In this document: positions 25,132 through 34,954 of the stretch, in pieces
How the letters are laid out: every line of letters starts with the position of its first letter
How positions within the stretch are numbered: position 1 is the first letter of the stretch
Assembly: GCF_016234775.1 (NCBI RefSeq)
Contig: NZ_JACRAH010000053.1
Span: 1-41,978, forward strand
Direction: 5' to 3'
DNA: 41,978 nucleotides
Source of the DNA: Aquabacterium sp.
Lineage (GTDB): Bacteria; Pseudomonadota; Gammaproteobacteria; Burkholderiales; Burkholderiaceae_C
Translations under genes and position numbers: made by a program
Notes under the pieces: generated by a model
The model's input: only the letters and a program-made list of their open reading frames with translations
Database searches by the model: none
What the model was told of the DNA's origin: nothing

Positions 25132-25751
25132 ACGCTCCTGACATGGTTGCCCAAGCTGGCGCCGACCGCGTGGCCGAGGTCACCCGCAACACCGCTGAAA
25201 CCCAGATCACCGTCCGCGTCAATCTGGACGGCACCGGCGCGGCCAAGCTGCACACCGGCATCGGTTTCTTCGACCACATGCTCGACCAGATCGCACGCCA
25301 CGGCCTGATCGATCTGGACATCCACGCTGTGGGCGATCTGCACATCGACGGCCACCACACGGTGGAAGACGTCGGCATCACCTTGGGCCAGGCTTTTGCC
25401 AAGGCCGTGGGCGACAAGAAGGGCATCCGCCGCTACGGCCATGCCTACGTCCCGCTGGACGAGGCTCTGTCACGCGTGGTGATCGATTTCTCCGGCCGTC
25501 CTGGCCTGCACATTGACATCCCCTTCACGGCCGGCAGCATTGGCGGCTTCGACACCCAGTTGACCTACGAGTTCTTCCAGGGCTTCGTCAACCACGCGGG
25601 CGTCACACTGCACATCGACAACCTGAAGGGCGTCAACGCGCACCATCAGGCCGAGACCGTGTTCAAGGCCTTTGCCCGTGCGCTGCGTGGCGCGCTGGAG
25701 CGCGACCCCCGCATGGCGGGTGTGATCCCGTCCACCAAGGGCTCGCTGTGA
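25128..25751 (+). CDS. hisB: imidazoleglycerol-phosphate dehydratase
   Basis: Monofunctional IGPD of 207 residues, which dehydrates imidazoleglycerol phosphate using a di-manganese site. The metal-binding pairs are visible: [27 protein letters not shown] and [17 protein letters not shown]. There is no N-terminal HAD phosphatase domain, unlike the bifunctional HisB of enterobacteria, so histidinol-phosphate phosphatase must be supplied by another gene. It overlaps hisC by 4 bases; 54 bp separate it from hisH. Confidence 0.96.
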   Translation: MNAPDMVAQAGADRVAEVTRNTAETQITVRVNLDGTGAAKLHTGIGFFDHMLDQIARHGLIDLDIHAVGDLHIDGHHTVEDVGITLGQAFAKAVGDKKGIRRYGHAYVPLDEALSRVVIDFSGRPGLHIDIPFTAGSIGGFDTQLTYEFFQGFVNHAGVTLHIDNLKGVNAHHQAETVFKAFARALRGALERDPRMAGVIPSTKGSL

Positions 25752-25805
25752 ACCGCCTTGCTGATTTCGCCTCTTTGTTCCTTGTGATGCTGCCCCGTTG
25801 ACTCC

Positions 25806-26495
25806 ATGAGCCAGATGACATCGACAGTGGCCGTGATTGACTACGGCATGGGTAACCTGCGTTCTGTCTCGCAGGCGGTTGAACACGCAGCCAAGGATCT
25901 GAACCTCAAGGTCGTGGTGACCAATGACCCGGACGTGGTGCACGCTGCCGAGCGCGTGGTGCTGCCAGGGCAGGGCGCCATGCGCGATTGCATGCGCGAA
26001 CTGCGCGGTGCCCATGGCGGTGGCCTGCTGGGCGCCGTGCTGGATGCCGCCGCCAACAAGCCCCTGATGGGTGTGTGCGTGGGCATGCAGATGCTGCTGG
26101 ATCACTCCGAAGAACAGGACACACCTGGCCTGGGCCTGTTGCCTGGCAGGGTGATCAAGTTCCGCCTTGACGGCATGAAGCAACCCGACGGCAGCCGCTA
26201 CAAGGTGCCCCAGATGGGCTGGAACCGCGTGCACCAACCCCGCCATGAAGGCGTCTGGGGTGGGCAGCCGCATCCGGTCTGGGCGGGAATTCCTGACGAC
26301 AGCTACTTCTACTTCGTCCACAGCTACCATGCAGTTGTGGATAATCCCCAACACAGCGCAGGCGAGACCGAGTACGGTGTCCGCTTTACCTGCGCCGTTG
26401 CCCGGGATAACATTTTCGCCACCCAGTTCCACCCCGAGAAGAGCGCCGAACATGGGCTGGCCCTGTACCGCAATTTCCTGCTCTGGAAGCCTTGA
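25806..26495 (+). CDS. hisH: imidazole glycerol phosphate synthase, glutamine amidotransferase subunit
   Basis: The 229-residue class I glutaminase that feeds ammonia to HisF. The nucleophile is C91 in [15 protein letters not shown]. The His-Glu pair lies in ATQFHPEKS near the C-terminus. The N-terminus [14 protein letters not shown] is standard. Compared with the usual length of about 200-215, an insertion around residues 60-75 ([11 protein letters not shown]) accounts for the excess. hisA begins 54 bp downstream. Confidence 0.96.
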   Translation: MSQMTSTVAVIDYGMGNLRSVSQAVEHAAKDLNLKVVVTNDPDVVHAAERVVLPGQGAMRDCMRELRGAHGGGLLGAVLDAAANKPLMGVCVGMQMLLDHSEEQDTPGLGLLPGRVIKFRLDGMKQPDGSRYKVPQMGWNRVHQPRHEGVWGGQPHPVWAGIPDDSYFYFVHSYHAVVDNPQHSAGETEYGVRFTCAVARDNIFATQFHPEKSAEHGLALYRNFLLWKP

Positions 26496-26549
26496 TCAAG
26501 TGCTTCCAGGGTTTTCTGACGATTTCTCCACCCAACCCGCACCACAGCC

Positions 26550-27296
26550 ATGCTGCTGATCCCTGCGATTGACCTGAAAGACGGCAAATGCGTGCGCCTT
26601 AAGCAAGGCGACATGAATGACTCCACCACCTTCGGCGAGGACCCGGCCGCGATGGCCCGGCGCTGGCTGGATGCCGGCGCAAGGCGTCTGCACCTGGTGG
26701 ACCTCAATGGAGCCTTTGCCGGCAAACCCGTCAACGAAGCGGCCATCAAGGCCATCATCAAAGAAGTCGGCAGCGAGATCCCGGTGCAACTGGGTGGCGG
26801 CATCCGTGACCTCGACACCATCGAGCGCTATCTGGACGACGGCCTGAGCTACGTCATCATCGGCACGGCTGCGGTCAAGAACCCCGGCTTCCTGCGTGAT
26901 GCTTGCACCGCCTTTGGTGGTCACATCATCGTGGGCCTGGACGCCAAGGACGGCAAGGTGGCCACCGATGGCTGGAGCAAGCTCTCCGGTCACGAAGTGA
27001 TCGACCTGGCCAAGAAGTTCGAAGATTACGGCGTTGAAGGCGTGATCTACACCGACATCGGCCGTGACGGCATGCTCTCGGGCATCAACATCGAAGCCAC
27101 CGTCAAGCTGGCGCAGGCGCTGACCGTGCCCGTGATCGCTTCGGGCGGCCTGTCGAACATCAAGAACATTGAAGAGCTGTGCGCCGTCGAACCTGAAGGC
27201 GTGGAAGGCGTGATCTGTGGTCGTGCCATCTACACGGGTGACCTTGATTTCGCCGCGGCTCAAAAGCGTGCCGACGAACTCAATGGCAAAGGCTGA
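26550..27296 (+). CDS. hisA: phosphoribosylformimino-5-aminoimidazole carboxamide ribotide isomerase
   Basis: A 248-residue TIM-barrel isomerase of the ProFAR step. The catalytic D8 sits in [19 protein letters not shown], and the second acid is in [14 protein letters not shown]. Phosphate-binding glycines are in VQLGGGIRD and VIASGGLSN. It lies between hisH and hisF in the usual order; hisF begins 18 bp later. Confidence 0.97.
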   Translation: MLLIPAIDLKDGKCVRLKQGDMNDSTTFGEDPAAMARRWLDAGARRLHLVDLNGAFAGKPVNEAAIKAIIKEVGSEIPVQLGGGIRDLDTIERYLDDGLSYVIIGTAAVKNPGFLRDACTAFGGHIIVGLDAKDGKVATDGWSKLSGHEVIDLAKKFEDYGVEGVIYTDIGRDGMLSGINIEATVKLAQALTVPVIASGGLSNIKNIEELCAVEPEGVEGVICGRAIYTGDLDFAAAQKRADELNGKG

Positions 27297-27314
27297 TCGA
27301 GCAAAGGCCTCCCA

Positions 27315-28094
27315 GTGCTAGCCAAACGCATCATTCCCTGCCTGGACGTCACCGGCGGGCGCGTCGTCAAGGGCGTCAACTTCGTCGAGTTGCGTGACGC
27401 CGGCGATCCGGTTGAAATCGCGGCGCGTTACAACGAGCAAGGCGCCGACGAGCTCACCTTCCTGGACATCACCGCCACCAGCGATGGTCGCGACATGATC
27501 CTGCACATCATCGAAGCCGTGGCTTCGCAGGTCTTCATCCCGCTGACGGTGGGTGGTGGCGTGCGCACGGTGGATGACGTGCGCCGCCTGCTCAATGCCG
27601 GCGCGGACAAGGTCAGCTTCAACTCCGCCGCCTTGGCCAACCCGCCGGTGATCCGTGATGCCTCGGACAAATACGGTTCGCAGTGCATTGTGGTGGCCAT
27701 TGATGCCAAGCGTCGCCAAGGTGATGACCTGGCCGCACGTGGGCCGGGCTGGGACGTCTACAGCCATGGCGGCCGCAAGAACGTGGGCCTGGATGCCGTG
27801 GCCTGGGCCAGGCAGATGGCCGAGCATGGCGCCGGCGAGATCCTGCTGACCAGCATGGACCGTGATGGCACCAAGTCGGGCTTCGATCTGGAACTGACCC
27901 GTGCCGTGAGCGATGCCGTGGGCGTGCCCGTGATCGCCTCAGGTGGCGTGGGCAACCTCGATCACCTGGCCGATGGCGTGCAGCAGGGCAGGGCGGATGC
28001 CGTGCTGGCTGCCAGCATCTTCCATTACGGTGAGTACACCGTGGCGCAAGCCAAGGCCCTGATGGCGCAGCGGGGCATTCCCGTTCGCATCTGA
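27315..28094 (+). CDS. hisF: imidazole glycerol phosphate synthase, cyclase subunit
   Basis: A 259-residue TIM barrel that joins ammonia from HisH with PRFAR to make IGP and AICAR. The catalytic acids are D11 in [15 protein letters not shown] and the one in VVAIDAKRR near residue 130. The start is GTG at 27315, which matches the family length and N-terminus. In related genomes hisI follows directly, but here a terminator and then a CBS-domain gene follow, which marks a rearrangement boundary. Confidence 0.97.
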   Translation: MLAKRIIPCLDVTGGRVVKGVNFVELRDAGDPVEIAARYNEQGADELTFLDITATSDGRDMILHIIEAVASQVFIPLTVGGGVRTVDDVRRLLNAGADKVSFNSAALANPPVIRDASDKYGSQCIVVAIDAKRRQGDDLAARGPGWDVYSHGGRKNVGLDAVAWARQMAEHGAGEILLTSMDRDGTKSGFDLELTRAVSDAVGVPVIASGGVGNLDHLADGVQQGRADAVLAASIFHYGEYTVAQAKALMAQRGIPVRI

Positions 28095-28149
28095 AGCCAG
28101 CGCATCCCCGTTCAAGCCCGGTGCACAAGGCATCTGGCGAGAGACCCTC

Positions 28150-28178
28150 AAAGGCCGCATCTTGCGGCCTTTTCTTTT
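28150..28178 (+). terminator. intrinsic terminator after hisF
   Basis: A perfect 10-bp stem pairs AAAGGCCGCA (28150-28159) with TGCGGCCTTT (28163-28172) around a TCT loop, and TTTCTTTT extends the T-tract to 28178. It closes the long unit that starts with the ABC ATPase gene. Confidence 0.88.
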
Positions 28179-28290
28179 GGCGTGAACGACATCACATCTC
28201 TGCCAACATGGGTTTGAGTCCTGGCACCATGACGCCGACATATCAGGCGTAATGTGTGTCTCGGGAATACATCTTCGTCAGGAGTGACTC

Positions 28291-28875
28291 ATGCCCCAAA
28301 CCCATCGCTTCAAGCCGCTGCCACTGTCGTCCATGACGCACGCGCCGGAGTTGCCCAAGGTGCAGCGCCTGGCCCAGCCGCATGATGCGGCGCTGAGTCT
28401 GCTGACCGATCTGCACCACAGTGCCTGCGTCGTGGCACATCAACAGGATGGTCTGGATCAGACCATGCACCTGATGATGCGTGCGGGTGTGCGCATGGTG
28501 TTCGTGTCCGGCGTCCATGGCGAGCTGGTCGGTATGGTCACGGCGGAGGACATCCAGGGCGAACGCCCCGTGCTGCGCGCATCCAGCCAACTGGTGCCGC
28601 ACAGTGAATTGACCGTGGCCGATGTCATGGTGCCCGTGACCCAATGGGATACGGTGGACTTGGCCAGCGTGCGCACCGCCCGCCTGGGCGATGTGGCCGA
28701 GACCATGCACGAACACGGCCTGCGCTATCTGCTGGTGACACAGCACAAGCAAGGCAAGACCATGCTGCGCGGCATGTTCTCTGCCCGCCGCCTGGAGATG
28801 GCCATGAACACCACCATCGAGCCGGATCTGCACTCACGCAGTTTTGCCGAGCTGGAGATGGTGCTGGCGCACTGA
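28291..28875 (+). CDS. CBS-domain protein
   Basis: A 194-residue soluble protein with two CBS motifs: ACVVAHQQDGLDQTMHLMMRAGVRMVFV (shown here as ACVVAHQQDG to RMVFV) at about 49-74, and a second around VADVMVPVTQWDTVDLAS to GLRYLLVT at about 109-150. CBS pairs commonly bind adenosine nucleotides and act as sensors. No enzyme or transporter domain is fused to it, so its partner is unknown. CAGGAG is found 6-11 bases before the ATG. It converges on the CHASE2 histidine kinase gene with 17 bp between them. Confidence 0.85.
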   Translation: MPQTHRFKPLPLSSMTHAPELPKVQRLAQPHDAALSLLTDLHHSACVVAHQQDGLDQTMHLMMRAGVRMVFVSGVHGELVGMVTAEDIQGERPVLRASSQLVPHSELTVADVMVPVTQWDTVDLASVRTARLGDVAETMHEHGLRYLLVTQHKQGKTMLRGMFSARRLEMAMNTTIEPDLHSRSFAELEMVLAH

Positions 28876-28892
28876 GGGCCCGCGAGCCGGCC

Positions 28893-31211
28893 TCATGCCT
28901 GGCCCGATGTGGCTGGCAGCCAGAGTTCGAAGCAAGCCCCTTCGCCGGGTTTGTTGATGACCTTGACCTGCCCGCCATGGCGCCGCGCCACGGTGTCGAT
29001 GAAGACCAGCCCCAGTCCGATGCCGGCGGCCAGCTTGGAAGGGCGCCCCTGTTCAACGCGTTCATAGCGTTTGAACAGCCGTCCCAGTTCCGACTCCGGG
29101 ATGCCAGGGCCTTGGTCGCGCACGGCAATCACATGCCAGTCATGATCTTGCGTGACAGCCACCGAGATTTGCCCGCCCTTGGGGCTGAACTTGATGGCAT
29201 TGCTCAGCAGGTTGATCAAGGCGCGGTGAACCAGGTACTCGTCAAACGACGAGGGTTGTTCACGGCCGGGTGGCCAGTTGCCCGACAAGGTGATGTCCTT
29301 GGTGCGTGCCTGCAACTGCATGTCGTTCAGGCAGTCCTGCGCCAGTTTGATCAGGTCACCCTGGGCAGGTGAGATGGCACGTGTCTCAGCCCGCATCACC
29401 TGCAGCAGCTCTTCACACAACTCCAGTGTGTGGCGGGCCATGGCTTCCACATGCTTGAGCGTTTCCTCCTGCGACATGTGGCCGCCAATCCGATGCAGGT
29501 CCACCAGCGAGATCAGCGATGCCTGTGGTGAGCGGATGTCGTGCGCGATGAAGCCCAGGAGCTCTGCACGCTGCAGTTCGGCCTCCTGCAAGGCGGTGAC
29601 GTCGGTGGCGCACACGATGGCGCCGCTGTCAGGTGTTGCATCATCGGTTGCCACCATGGCCACCAGATACTGCTTGCCGCGCGGGTGTACGGCTTCCGTG
29701 CTCAAGGCCTGGTGCCCCTGACGCGCCTTGTCCAGCAGCATGTCCCAGGTCGGTGCTTCGGTGGGCGTCATGGGCGACAGCACTTCGCCCAGGCGTCGGC
29801 CGATCAGCGCGGACGGATGGCTGAAGCCGGCCATCGCGCAGGCTTGCTGATTGGCCTGGGTCACCACGTGCCGCGCATCCACGACAAAAACGGCGTCAGG
29901 CAGCGTGCCCAGTGTGTGTGCCAGCAGTTGCCGCGCTTGCCTCAGTTGTGCGCCAGCCCGGCTGATGGCATCCGTGCGCCGTTGCATGAAGTCCGCGCCA
30001 GGTCGATCATCAGCCCCAGGCAGGGCAGAGCGCACATCGGGTTCGCTGGCCATCGCCTGCAACTCAGCTTCCAGGTCGCGTGCGGTGGCCTCCAGCTTGC
30101 GCCAGCTCCATACCGGATAGCTCAACAGTGCCCCCAGGGCCAGCCCGAATGGCGGCCACCAGATGCCCCATGCCATCAGGCCCCACGAGACCAGCACGGC
30201 GCCTGCTGCTAGGCTGGCGCTGGCGATCAGGGCCTGGCGTGGTGCGGCATGCCGGAAGTACCACAACAGGCCGAGCACCAGCAGGGCAGACAGTGGGGCG
30301 ACTGCTGCGGCTGGCAGGACCTTGATGCGTTGTCCTTGTCGCAGGGCGTCCAGCAACTGGGCAATGACTTCCACGCCCGCCATGCCTTCGCCCAGTTGGG
30401 ACACAGGCGTCTGGAAGGTCTCGCCCAAGCCGAGCGCGGTCACACCGATCAGCACATGGCGTTGGCGGAAGGTCTCGGGCGAGACCTCGCCTCGCAACAC
30501 CGCGGCATATGACACATGGGCAATGCGGCCGGGGGCGCCCAGAAACGGAATGGCCATGGCCTGATCTCGGTGCCAGTAGGGCGAGGTCGAAGGCGAGTCC
30601 TGTGCGGCTTGCCTGGGGATGTCGGTCGGCCATTCGCCAGCTACTTGCAGCATCGCCAGCGCAGGATGAGGGTAGCGGTTGGCCTGGCTGCCCGCCCACA
30701 GATAGGCCCAGCGCACGGTGCCGTCCACGTCCATGGCGGCGTCGGCGTGGGCCAGCGTGGTGCCTTCCTGAAACATCGGCAGAGGGCGCAATTCATGACC
30801 ATGCCCCACGCCATCCAGCGCATGGCTGACAGGCAGCACCACCTTGCCGGATTCACGCATGGCCTGTGCCAGCACGCTGTCTTGCTGTGGGTCAGCATCG
30901 GACTCGCTCAGCAGCAGGTCGAGCATCACCGATTTCGGCCCAGCCTGTTGAATTTGCTTCAAGGCCTGCGCATGAACGGCTCGCTTCCAGGGCCACCGGC
31001 CAATTGCCTGCAGGCTGGCATCGTCAATGGCGACGATCACGATGTCCTTCGCGGGCGCCCGCAGCCAGGTGCTCTGTGCTGCGTCATAGACAGCCTGATC
31101 GAGATGCCAGGTCCAGTGCCACCAACAGGCAGCGCTTGTCAGCATCATCAGGCAAAGGCTGACCAGCCACCATTCACGTTGCTGACGAGTGGTGCGCGGT
31201 TCGGACGTCAT
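28893..31211 (-). CDS. CHASE2-domain sensor histidine kinase
   Basis: A 772-residue membrane sensor kinase. A first helix (about 16-32) leads to an extracytoplasmic CHASE2 domain (about 40-290, with IVIVAIDDASLQAIGRWPW and HVLIGVTALGLGETF as signatures). Two to three helices follow at about 300-368. A PAS domain lies at about 430-540 (DAVFVVDARHVVTQANQQAC). The phosphoacceptor is H557 in FIAHDIRSPQASL. The ATPase domain has NLLSNAIKFSPKGG, VRDQGPGIPE and GIGLGLVFID, all intact. Its start overlaps the end of the FecR/LysM gene by 4 bases, so the two are translated together. A response regulator is usual beside this pair but is absent here. Confidence 0.92.
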   Translation of the reverse strand: MTSEPRTTRQQREWWLVSLCLMMLTSAACWWHWTWHLDQAVYDAAQSTWLRAPAKDIVIVAIDDASLQAIGRWPWKRAVHAQALKQIQQAGPKSVMLDLLLSESDADPQQDSVLAQAMRESGKVVLPVSHALDGVGHGHELRPLPMFQEGTTLAHADAAMDVDGTVRWAYLWAGSQANRYPHPALAMLQVAGEWPTDIPRQAAQDSPSTSPYWHRDQAMAIPFLGAPGRIAHVSYAAVLRGEVSPETFRQRHVLIGVTALGLGETFQTPVSQLGEGMAGVEVIAQLLDALRQGQRIKVLPAAAVAPLSALLVLGLLWYFRHAAPRQALIASASLAAGAVLVSWGLMAWGIWWPPFGLALGALLSYPVWSWRKLEATARDLEAELQAMASEPDVRSALPGADDRPGADFMQRRTDAISRAGAQLRQARQLLAHTLGTLPDAVFVVDARHVVTQANQQACAMAGFSHPSALIGRRLGEVLSPMTPTEAPTWDMLLDKARQGHQALSTEAVHPRGKQYLVAMVATDDATPDSGAIVCATDVTALQEAELQRAELLGFIAHDIRSPQASLISLVDLHRIGGHMSQEETLKHVEAMARHTLELCEELLQVMRAETRAISPAQGDLIKLAQDCLNDMQLQARTKDITLSGNWPPGREQPSSFDEYLVHRALINLLSNAIKFSPKGGQISVAVTQDHDWHVIAVRDQGPGIPESELGRLFKRYERVEQGRPSKLAAGIGLGLVFIDTVARRHGGQVKVINKPGEGACFELWLPATSGQA

Positions 31212-32884
31212 GGTTGCGTGGTGATGAAGCGTTCACGGCCGCGCACGCATGTGCCATGGCCACTGCGCACGCAACTGGGCAGCAGCACCAGTTGGGGTGA
31301 GGTGTAGGGGCCCACGAAACCGTCGGGATCAATGGCCCGGTATCGCACGTACAGACGCCCGCCTTCGGCTGGCCTGGGCAAGCTCACCTCCGGCGAATCC
31401 GACGAGACAGCCTTGATCAGGTCAGCGAAACCGTCGTCTCGGGCCATCTGGAACTCGAATCGTTGGCCAGGTTCGGCCTGCAGGGTGAACTGCAGTGCAT
31501 CCGGCGTGAGTTTCGGTGGGGGTGGTTGAGCGGGCGGCTCGCGCATCATCAGGGCCTGGGCGTCGCCCCATGGGCCCGGATCAAGGGCGCCTGTGCTGGT
31601 CGACGCCGTCGTGGCGATGCGCCAGAAGTAGTCGCCGGCAGGCAGTGGTGCGATCAACTGTGTGTCGCGGATATCGGCGTGCTCCACCACGAGTTGCTTG
31701 AAGTCTGCGTCGCGCGCGATTTGCAGGCGGTAGCGTGTGGCCTGCGGGTGGCTGGTCCAGTTCAGCGTGGCTTCGCGGGCTCGCAGCTTGGCCTGGTGGC
31801 CGGGCGCGGTCGGAATGGGGGGCTCCGGCCTGGCCTTGAGCTGGAAGGTGGCCTGGGCGTCCTGACCCTCCAGGCCCTGGGCATTGGCCACGCGCATGCG
31901 CAGGAAGTAAACGCCATCAGGCAGCTCGCTGACCCTGAATCGAGGTTGCGTGTCAGTCTGCTCGGCGCGCACGCGGCGGAAGTCGACATCCTCGGCAATC
32001 TGAAGGCGGTAGCTGGCCGCACCGGGTGCGGTGGGCAGCTCCATGCGCAGCAGCGGGCGCTCGAACAAGGCAGGCAAGGGCGTGAGGTCTGGCGCAGAGG
32101 GCAAGGGCACGGGTGGCGCAACCTGGCTGCCGCCAACTGCCACCGTGCCCTGCCCGGCACCGAGCAGGGCGGCCTGCTTGCCACTGGACACGGCCACCGT
32201 GCCGGTCAAGGTCTCGCCCAAGGTACGGCGGGCGTCGGTGGCCACGCGGAAGGTCGTGCCACGCACGCCGAGCACCGCCTGCGGCGTCTTGATCTGATAG
32301 CGGGGCTGGCCACCGGTCAGGTGGGTAACCAGTGACTCGACGCGCCCGCGCAGAACCGACCAGACCGAGGCGTAAAAGCCTGCCTCCTCGTAATGCTGTG
32401 AGCTGTCCAGCCGGGCCTGGGTGTCGGCCTGGATCTTGAGGATGGAGCCATCGGCGAGCTGCACCGTCACATAGCCGGTCGGGCTGGTGCGCAAGGTCAT
32501 GCCAGGGGGCACCGCGTCGCCTTTCCTGACTTCTTGGGGGGAAGAAGCCAATCCGGCCTTGGCGTCTGGCTGGGCCGTGGCCTGGCCGACCACCTCCAGC
32601 ACCACGCCAGGCCTGGGGGTGGCTTTCAACTGATCAACGGGGATGCACAGCGCCGTACCGATCGGGATGCGCCGCGGATTGGGGACATGGTTGGCGCGTG
32701 CCAGCACCTGCCAGTGTTGCGGCTGCGCCAGATAGCGCTGGCTCAAGGCGATGAGTGTGTCGCCAGCCACCGCCGTGTGCGTGTGGCAGGAGGCTGTGCC
32801 AGCTACGACGAGATCAGGACAGCATGTCAGTGATGCTGCGCACATCCAGACACCTGCCCAGGCTGTTCGATGCGCGAGCAGCAT
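31208..32884 (-). CDS. exported FecR/LysM-domain protein with repeated modules
   Basis: A 558-residue protein with a signal-like N-terminus (hydrophobic to about residue 29). A LysM motif (HTAVAGDTLIALSQRYL and following, about 36-84) should bind peptidoglycan. A FecR domain (about 130-225) contains GYVTVQLADGSILKI and TPQAVLGVRGTTFRVA. Three related modules follow, each with the pattern YRLQIAxDxDF: SYRLQIAEDVDFRRV, RYRLQIARDADFKQL and RFEFQMARDDGFADL, at about 293, 386 and 480. The likely role is a periplasmic or envelope partner that modulates the CHASE2 kinase, based on the 4-base overlap. What the modules bind is not known. Confidence 0.85.
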   Translation of the reverse strand: MLLAHRTAWAGVWMCAASLTCCPDLVVAGTASCHTHTAVAGDTLIALSQRYLAQPQHWQVLARANHVPNPRRIPIGTALCIPVDQLKATPRPGVVLEVVGQATAQPDAKAGLASSPQEVRKGDAVPPGMTLRTSPTGYVTVQLADGSILKIQADTQARLDSSQHYEEAGFYASVWSVLRGRVESLVTHLTGGQPRYQIKTPQAVLGVRGTTFRVATDARRTLGETLTGTVAVSSGKQAALLGAGQGTVAVGGSQVAPPVPLPSAPDLTPLPALFERPLLRMELPTAPGAASYRLQIAEDVDFRRVRAEQTDTQPRFRVSELPDGVYFLRMRVANAQGLEGQDAQATFQLKARPEPPIPTAPGHQAKLRAREATLNWTSHPQATRYRLQIARDADFKQLVVEHADIRDTQLIAPLPAGDYFWRIATTASTSTGALDPGPWGDAQALMMREPPAQPPPPKLTPDALQFTLQAEPGQRFEFQMARDDGFADLIKAVSSDSPEVSLPRPAEGGRLYVRYRAIDPDGFVGPYTSPQLVLLPSCVRSGHGTCVRGRERFITTQP

Positions 32885-32963
32885 GGCGACAACTTCCCGG
32901 GTTTGTTTGATTCGCCGAGAGCTTACGCGATGCCTGTGACAGCGGCAATGAGGTCAAACAGGC

Positions 32964-33713
32964 TCAGGCGGGATTGTCGATATCCACAAACGCATGTTCC
33001 ACACCCAGATTGATTTCCAGGTGGCGACCAAGCGCCTGCACGCCATAGCGCTCGCTGGCGTGGTGGCCGCAAGCCAGGAAGGCCACGCCGGTTTCCCGGG
33101 CGTAATGGGCCTGGGGTTCTGAAATCTCGCCGGTGAGGAACACGTCTACACCTGCGGCAATGGCGCCTTCAAAATAGCCTTGCGCGCCGCCGCTGCACCA
33201 GGCCGCGCGCTTCAAGGGGCGCCCGTCTCCTGGCACCACAACCGGCGCCCGACCCAGTTTGCGGGTCACCAGTTCGCTCAAACGGTGCAAATCCAGTCCA
33301 TCGGGCACCGAACCGATGAAGCCCAGGTCCTGATCGCCAAAGCGCGCATCGGCCACCAGGCCCAACTGCAGCCCCCACTGGGCGTTGTTGCCCAGTGTGG
33401 CATGGGCATCCAGGGGCAGGTGATAGGCGAAGAGGTTGATGTCGTGCCTGATCAACTGGGCCAGGCGCTGCTTCATCCAGCCGGTGACCCGGCCGTCCTG
33501 CCCGCGCCAGAACAGACCGTGGTGCACGACGATGGCATCCGCGCCTTCTGCAATGGCCGCATTGATCAGAGCCAGGCTGGCCGTCACACCCGTCACCACC
33601 TTGTGAATCTCGCGCTTGCCCTCAACTTGCAGACCGTTCGGCCCATAATCCTTGAATCGGTCGGCCTCCAGCAGTTGTTGCAGATGGTCTTGCAAGGCGT
33701 CTCGTTCGATCAT
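32964..33713 (-). CDS. Nif3-like dinuclear metal centre protein
   Basis: A 249-residue member of the Nif3/YbgI family, which forms toroidal hexamers with a two-metal site. Metal ligands are visible in IVVHHGLFW, FAYHLPLDAH and FLACGHHASERYG, with an acidic partner in the latter. The family has a proposed GTP cyclohydrolase I type 2-like name, but its function in bacteria is not settled. Length matches the family. It is divergent from the HtrA-type protease gene, 43 bp apart, and this pairing is common in Burkholderiales near petA. Confidence 0.93.
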   Translation of the reverse strand: MIERDALQDHLQQLLEADRFKDYGPNGLQVEGKREIHKVVTGVTASLALINAAIAEGADAIVVHHGLFWRGQDGRVTGWMKQRLAQLIRHDINLFAYHLPLDAHATLGNNAQWGLQLGLVADARFGDQDLGFIGSVPDGLDLHRLSELVTRKLGRAPVVVPGDGRPLKRAAWCSGGAQGYFEGAIAAGVDVFLTGEISEPQAHYARETGVAFLACGHHASERYGVQALGRHLEINLGVEHAFVDIDNPA

Positions 33714-33756
33714 GGCGGGCCCTTTTGGCTAACGTTATTCATGGTTCCTGGCATTC

Positions 33757-34935
33757 ATGCGTAAAACCTGGCTGATTTTCTCGCAGACCGTGACCGTATC
33801 GGTCGCCGTGCTGTTTGTGGTGTCGACATTCAAACCACAGTGGATCCAGGCGGTGTCCTGGCGGCAAGTCCTGCCCGGCGCGACGGTGGCCGTGGCGCCT
33901 GCTGTGCCGGCAGCGCCGTCCAAAGGGCAGGGCATGCCTGCGTTGGGCTTCCGGGAGGCCGCCCAACGTGCCGCGCCCACGGTCGTCAGCGTGGTGACCA
34001 GCAATTCCGCTGCGCGCAATCCGCGTCGCAACGACCCCTGGTTCCGCTACTTTTTCGGTGATCAGGAAGGACAGCCGCAATCCGGTGTGGGCTCCGGCGT
34101 GATCGTGTCGCCTGAAGGCTATGTTCTGACCAACAACCACGTGGTCGACCGCATGGACGACATCGAGGTCATGCTCACCGACGGGCGCAAGGCTTCTGCC
34201 AAGGTCATCGGCACGGATCCGGACACCGATCTGGCCGTGCTTAAGGTGGATCTGGATCGCCTGCCGGCCATCACCTTGGGGGATTCGGATGTCATTCAGG
34301 TGGGCGATGCCGTGCTGGCCATTGGCAACCCGTTTGGCGTCGGGCAGACCGTGACGGCCGGCATCGTCAGTGCCCTGGGGCGCAACCAGTTGGGCATCAA
34401 CACGTTCGAGAACTTCATCCAGACTGATGCCGCGATCAACCCTGGTAATTCGGGGGGCGCCCTGGTGGACACCAATGGCAATCTGGTGGGCATCAACAGC
34501 GCGATCTACTCGCGTTCCGGCGGTAGCCTGGGCATTGGTTTTGCCATCCCGGTGTCCACGGCACGTCAGGTGATGGAGAGTCTGATCAAGGAGGGGCAGG
34601 TCACGCGAGGGTGGATCGGTGTCGAGCCACGTGACCTCACTCCCGAGATGGCAGAGACGTTCAGCCTGCCGGTCAAGGACGGCGTACTGATCACAGGGGT
34701 GCTGCACAACGGTCCTGCTGCCCAGGGCGGCGTGCGTCCGGGTGATGTGGTCGTGGCGGTGGCAGGTGCCAAGGTGGCCAACACGGCTCAGTTGCTGGCC
34801 ACTGTGGCCGCGCTCAAGCCGGGTTCGCCCGCCGTGGTGAAGGTTCAGCGCGGCGGAGAAGTGCTCACGCTCAACGTCGTGGTGGCCAAGCGCCCCAGAA
34901 CACCGGTTCAGCAGCGCAACCCGGACGATCAGTAA
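33757..34935 (+). CDS. HtrA/Do-type serine protease, single PDZ (DegS/DegQ-like)
   Basis: A 392-residue S1C protease anchored by one N-terminal helix (about 7-24). The catalytic triad is intact: H128 in LTNNHVVD, D158 in DTDLAVLK and S232 in GNSGGALV. One PDZ domain covers about 285-375 (GWIGVEPRDLTPEM to KVQRGGEVL). With a membrane anchor and one PDZ it resembles DegS, the periplasmic regulator protease that responds to misfolded outer-membrane proteins. Family names in this order vary, so no symbol is given. It converges with tatC, 19 bp apart. Confidence 0.93.
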   Translation: MRKTWLIFSQTVTVSVAVLFVVSTFKPQWIQAVSWRQVLPGATVAVAPAVPAAPSKGQGMPALGFREAAQRAAPTVVSVVTSNSAARNPRRNDPWFRYFFGDQEGQPQSGVGSGVIVSPEGYVLTNNHVVDRMDDIEVMLTDGRKASAKVIGTDPDTDLAVLKVDLDRLPAITLGDSDVIQVGDAVLAIGNPFGVGQTVTAGIVSALGRNQLGINTFENFIQTDAAINPGNSGGALVDTNGNLVGINSAIYSRSGGSLGIGFAIPVSTARQVMESLIKEGQVTRGWIGVEPRDLTPEMAETFSLPVKDGVLITGVLHNGPAAQGGVRPGDVVVAVAGAKVANTAQLLATVAALKPGSPAVVKVQRGGEVLTLNVVVAKRPRTPVQQRNPDDQ

Positions 34936-34954
34936 GTCCCGGTCATCAGGGAAA

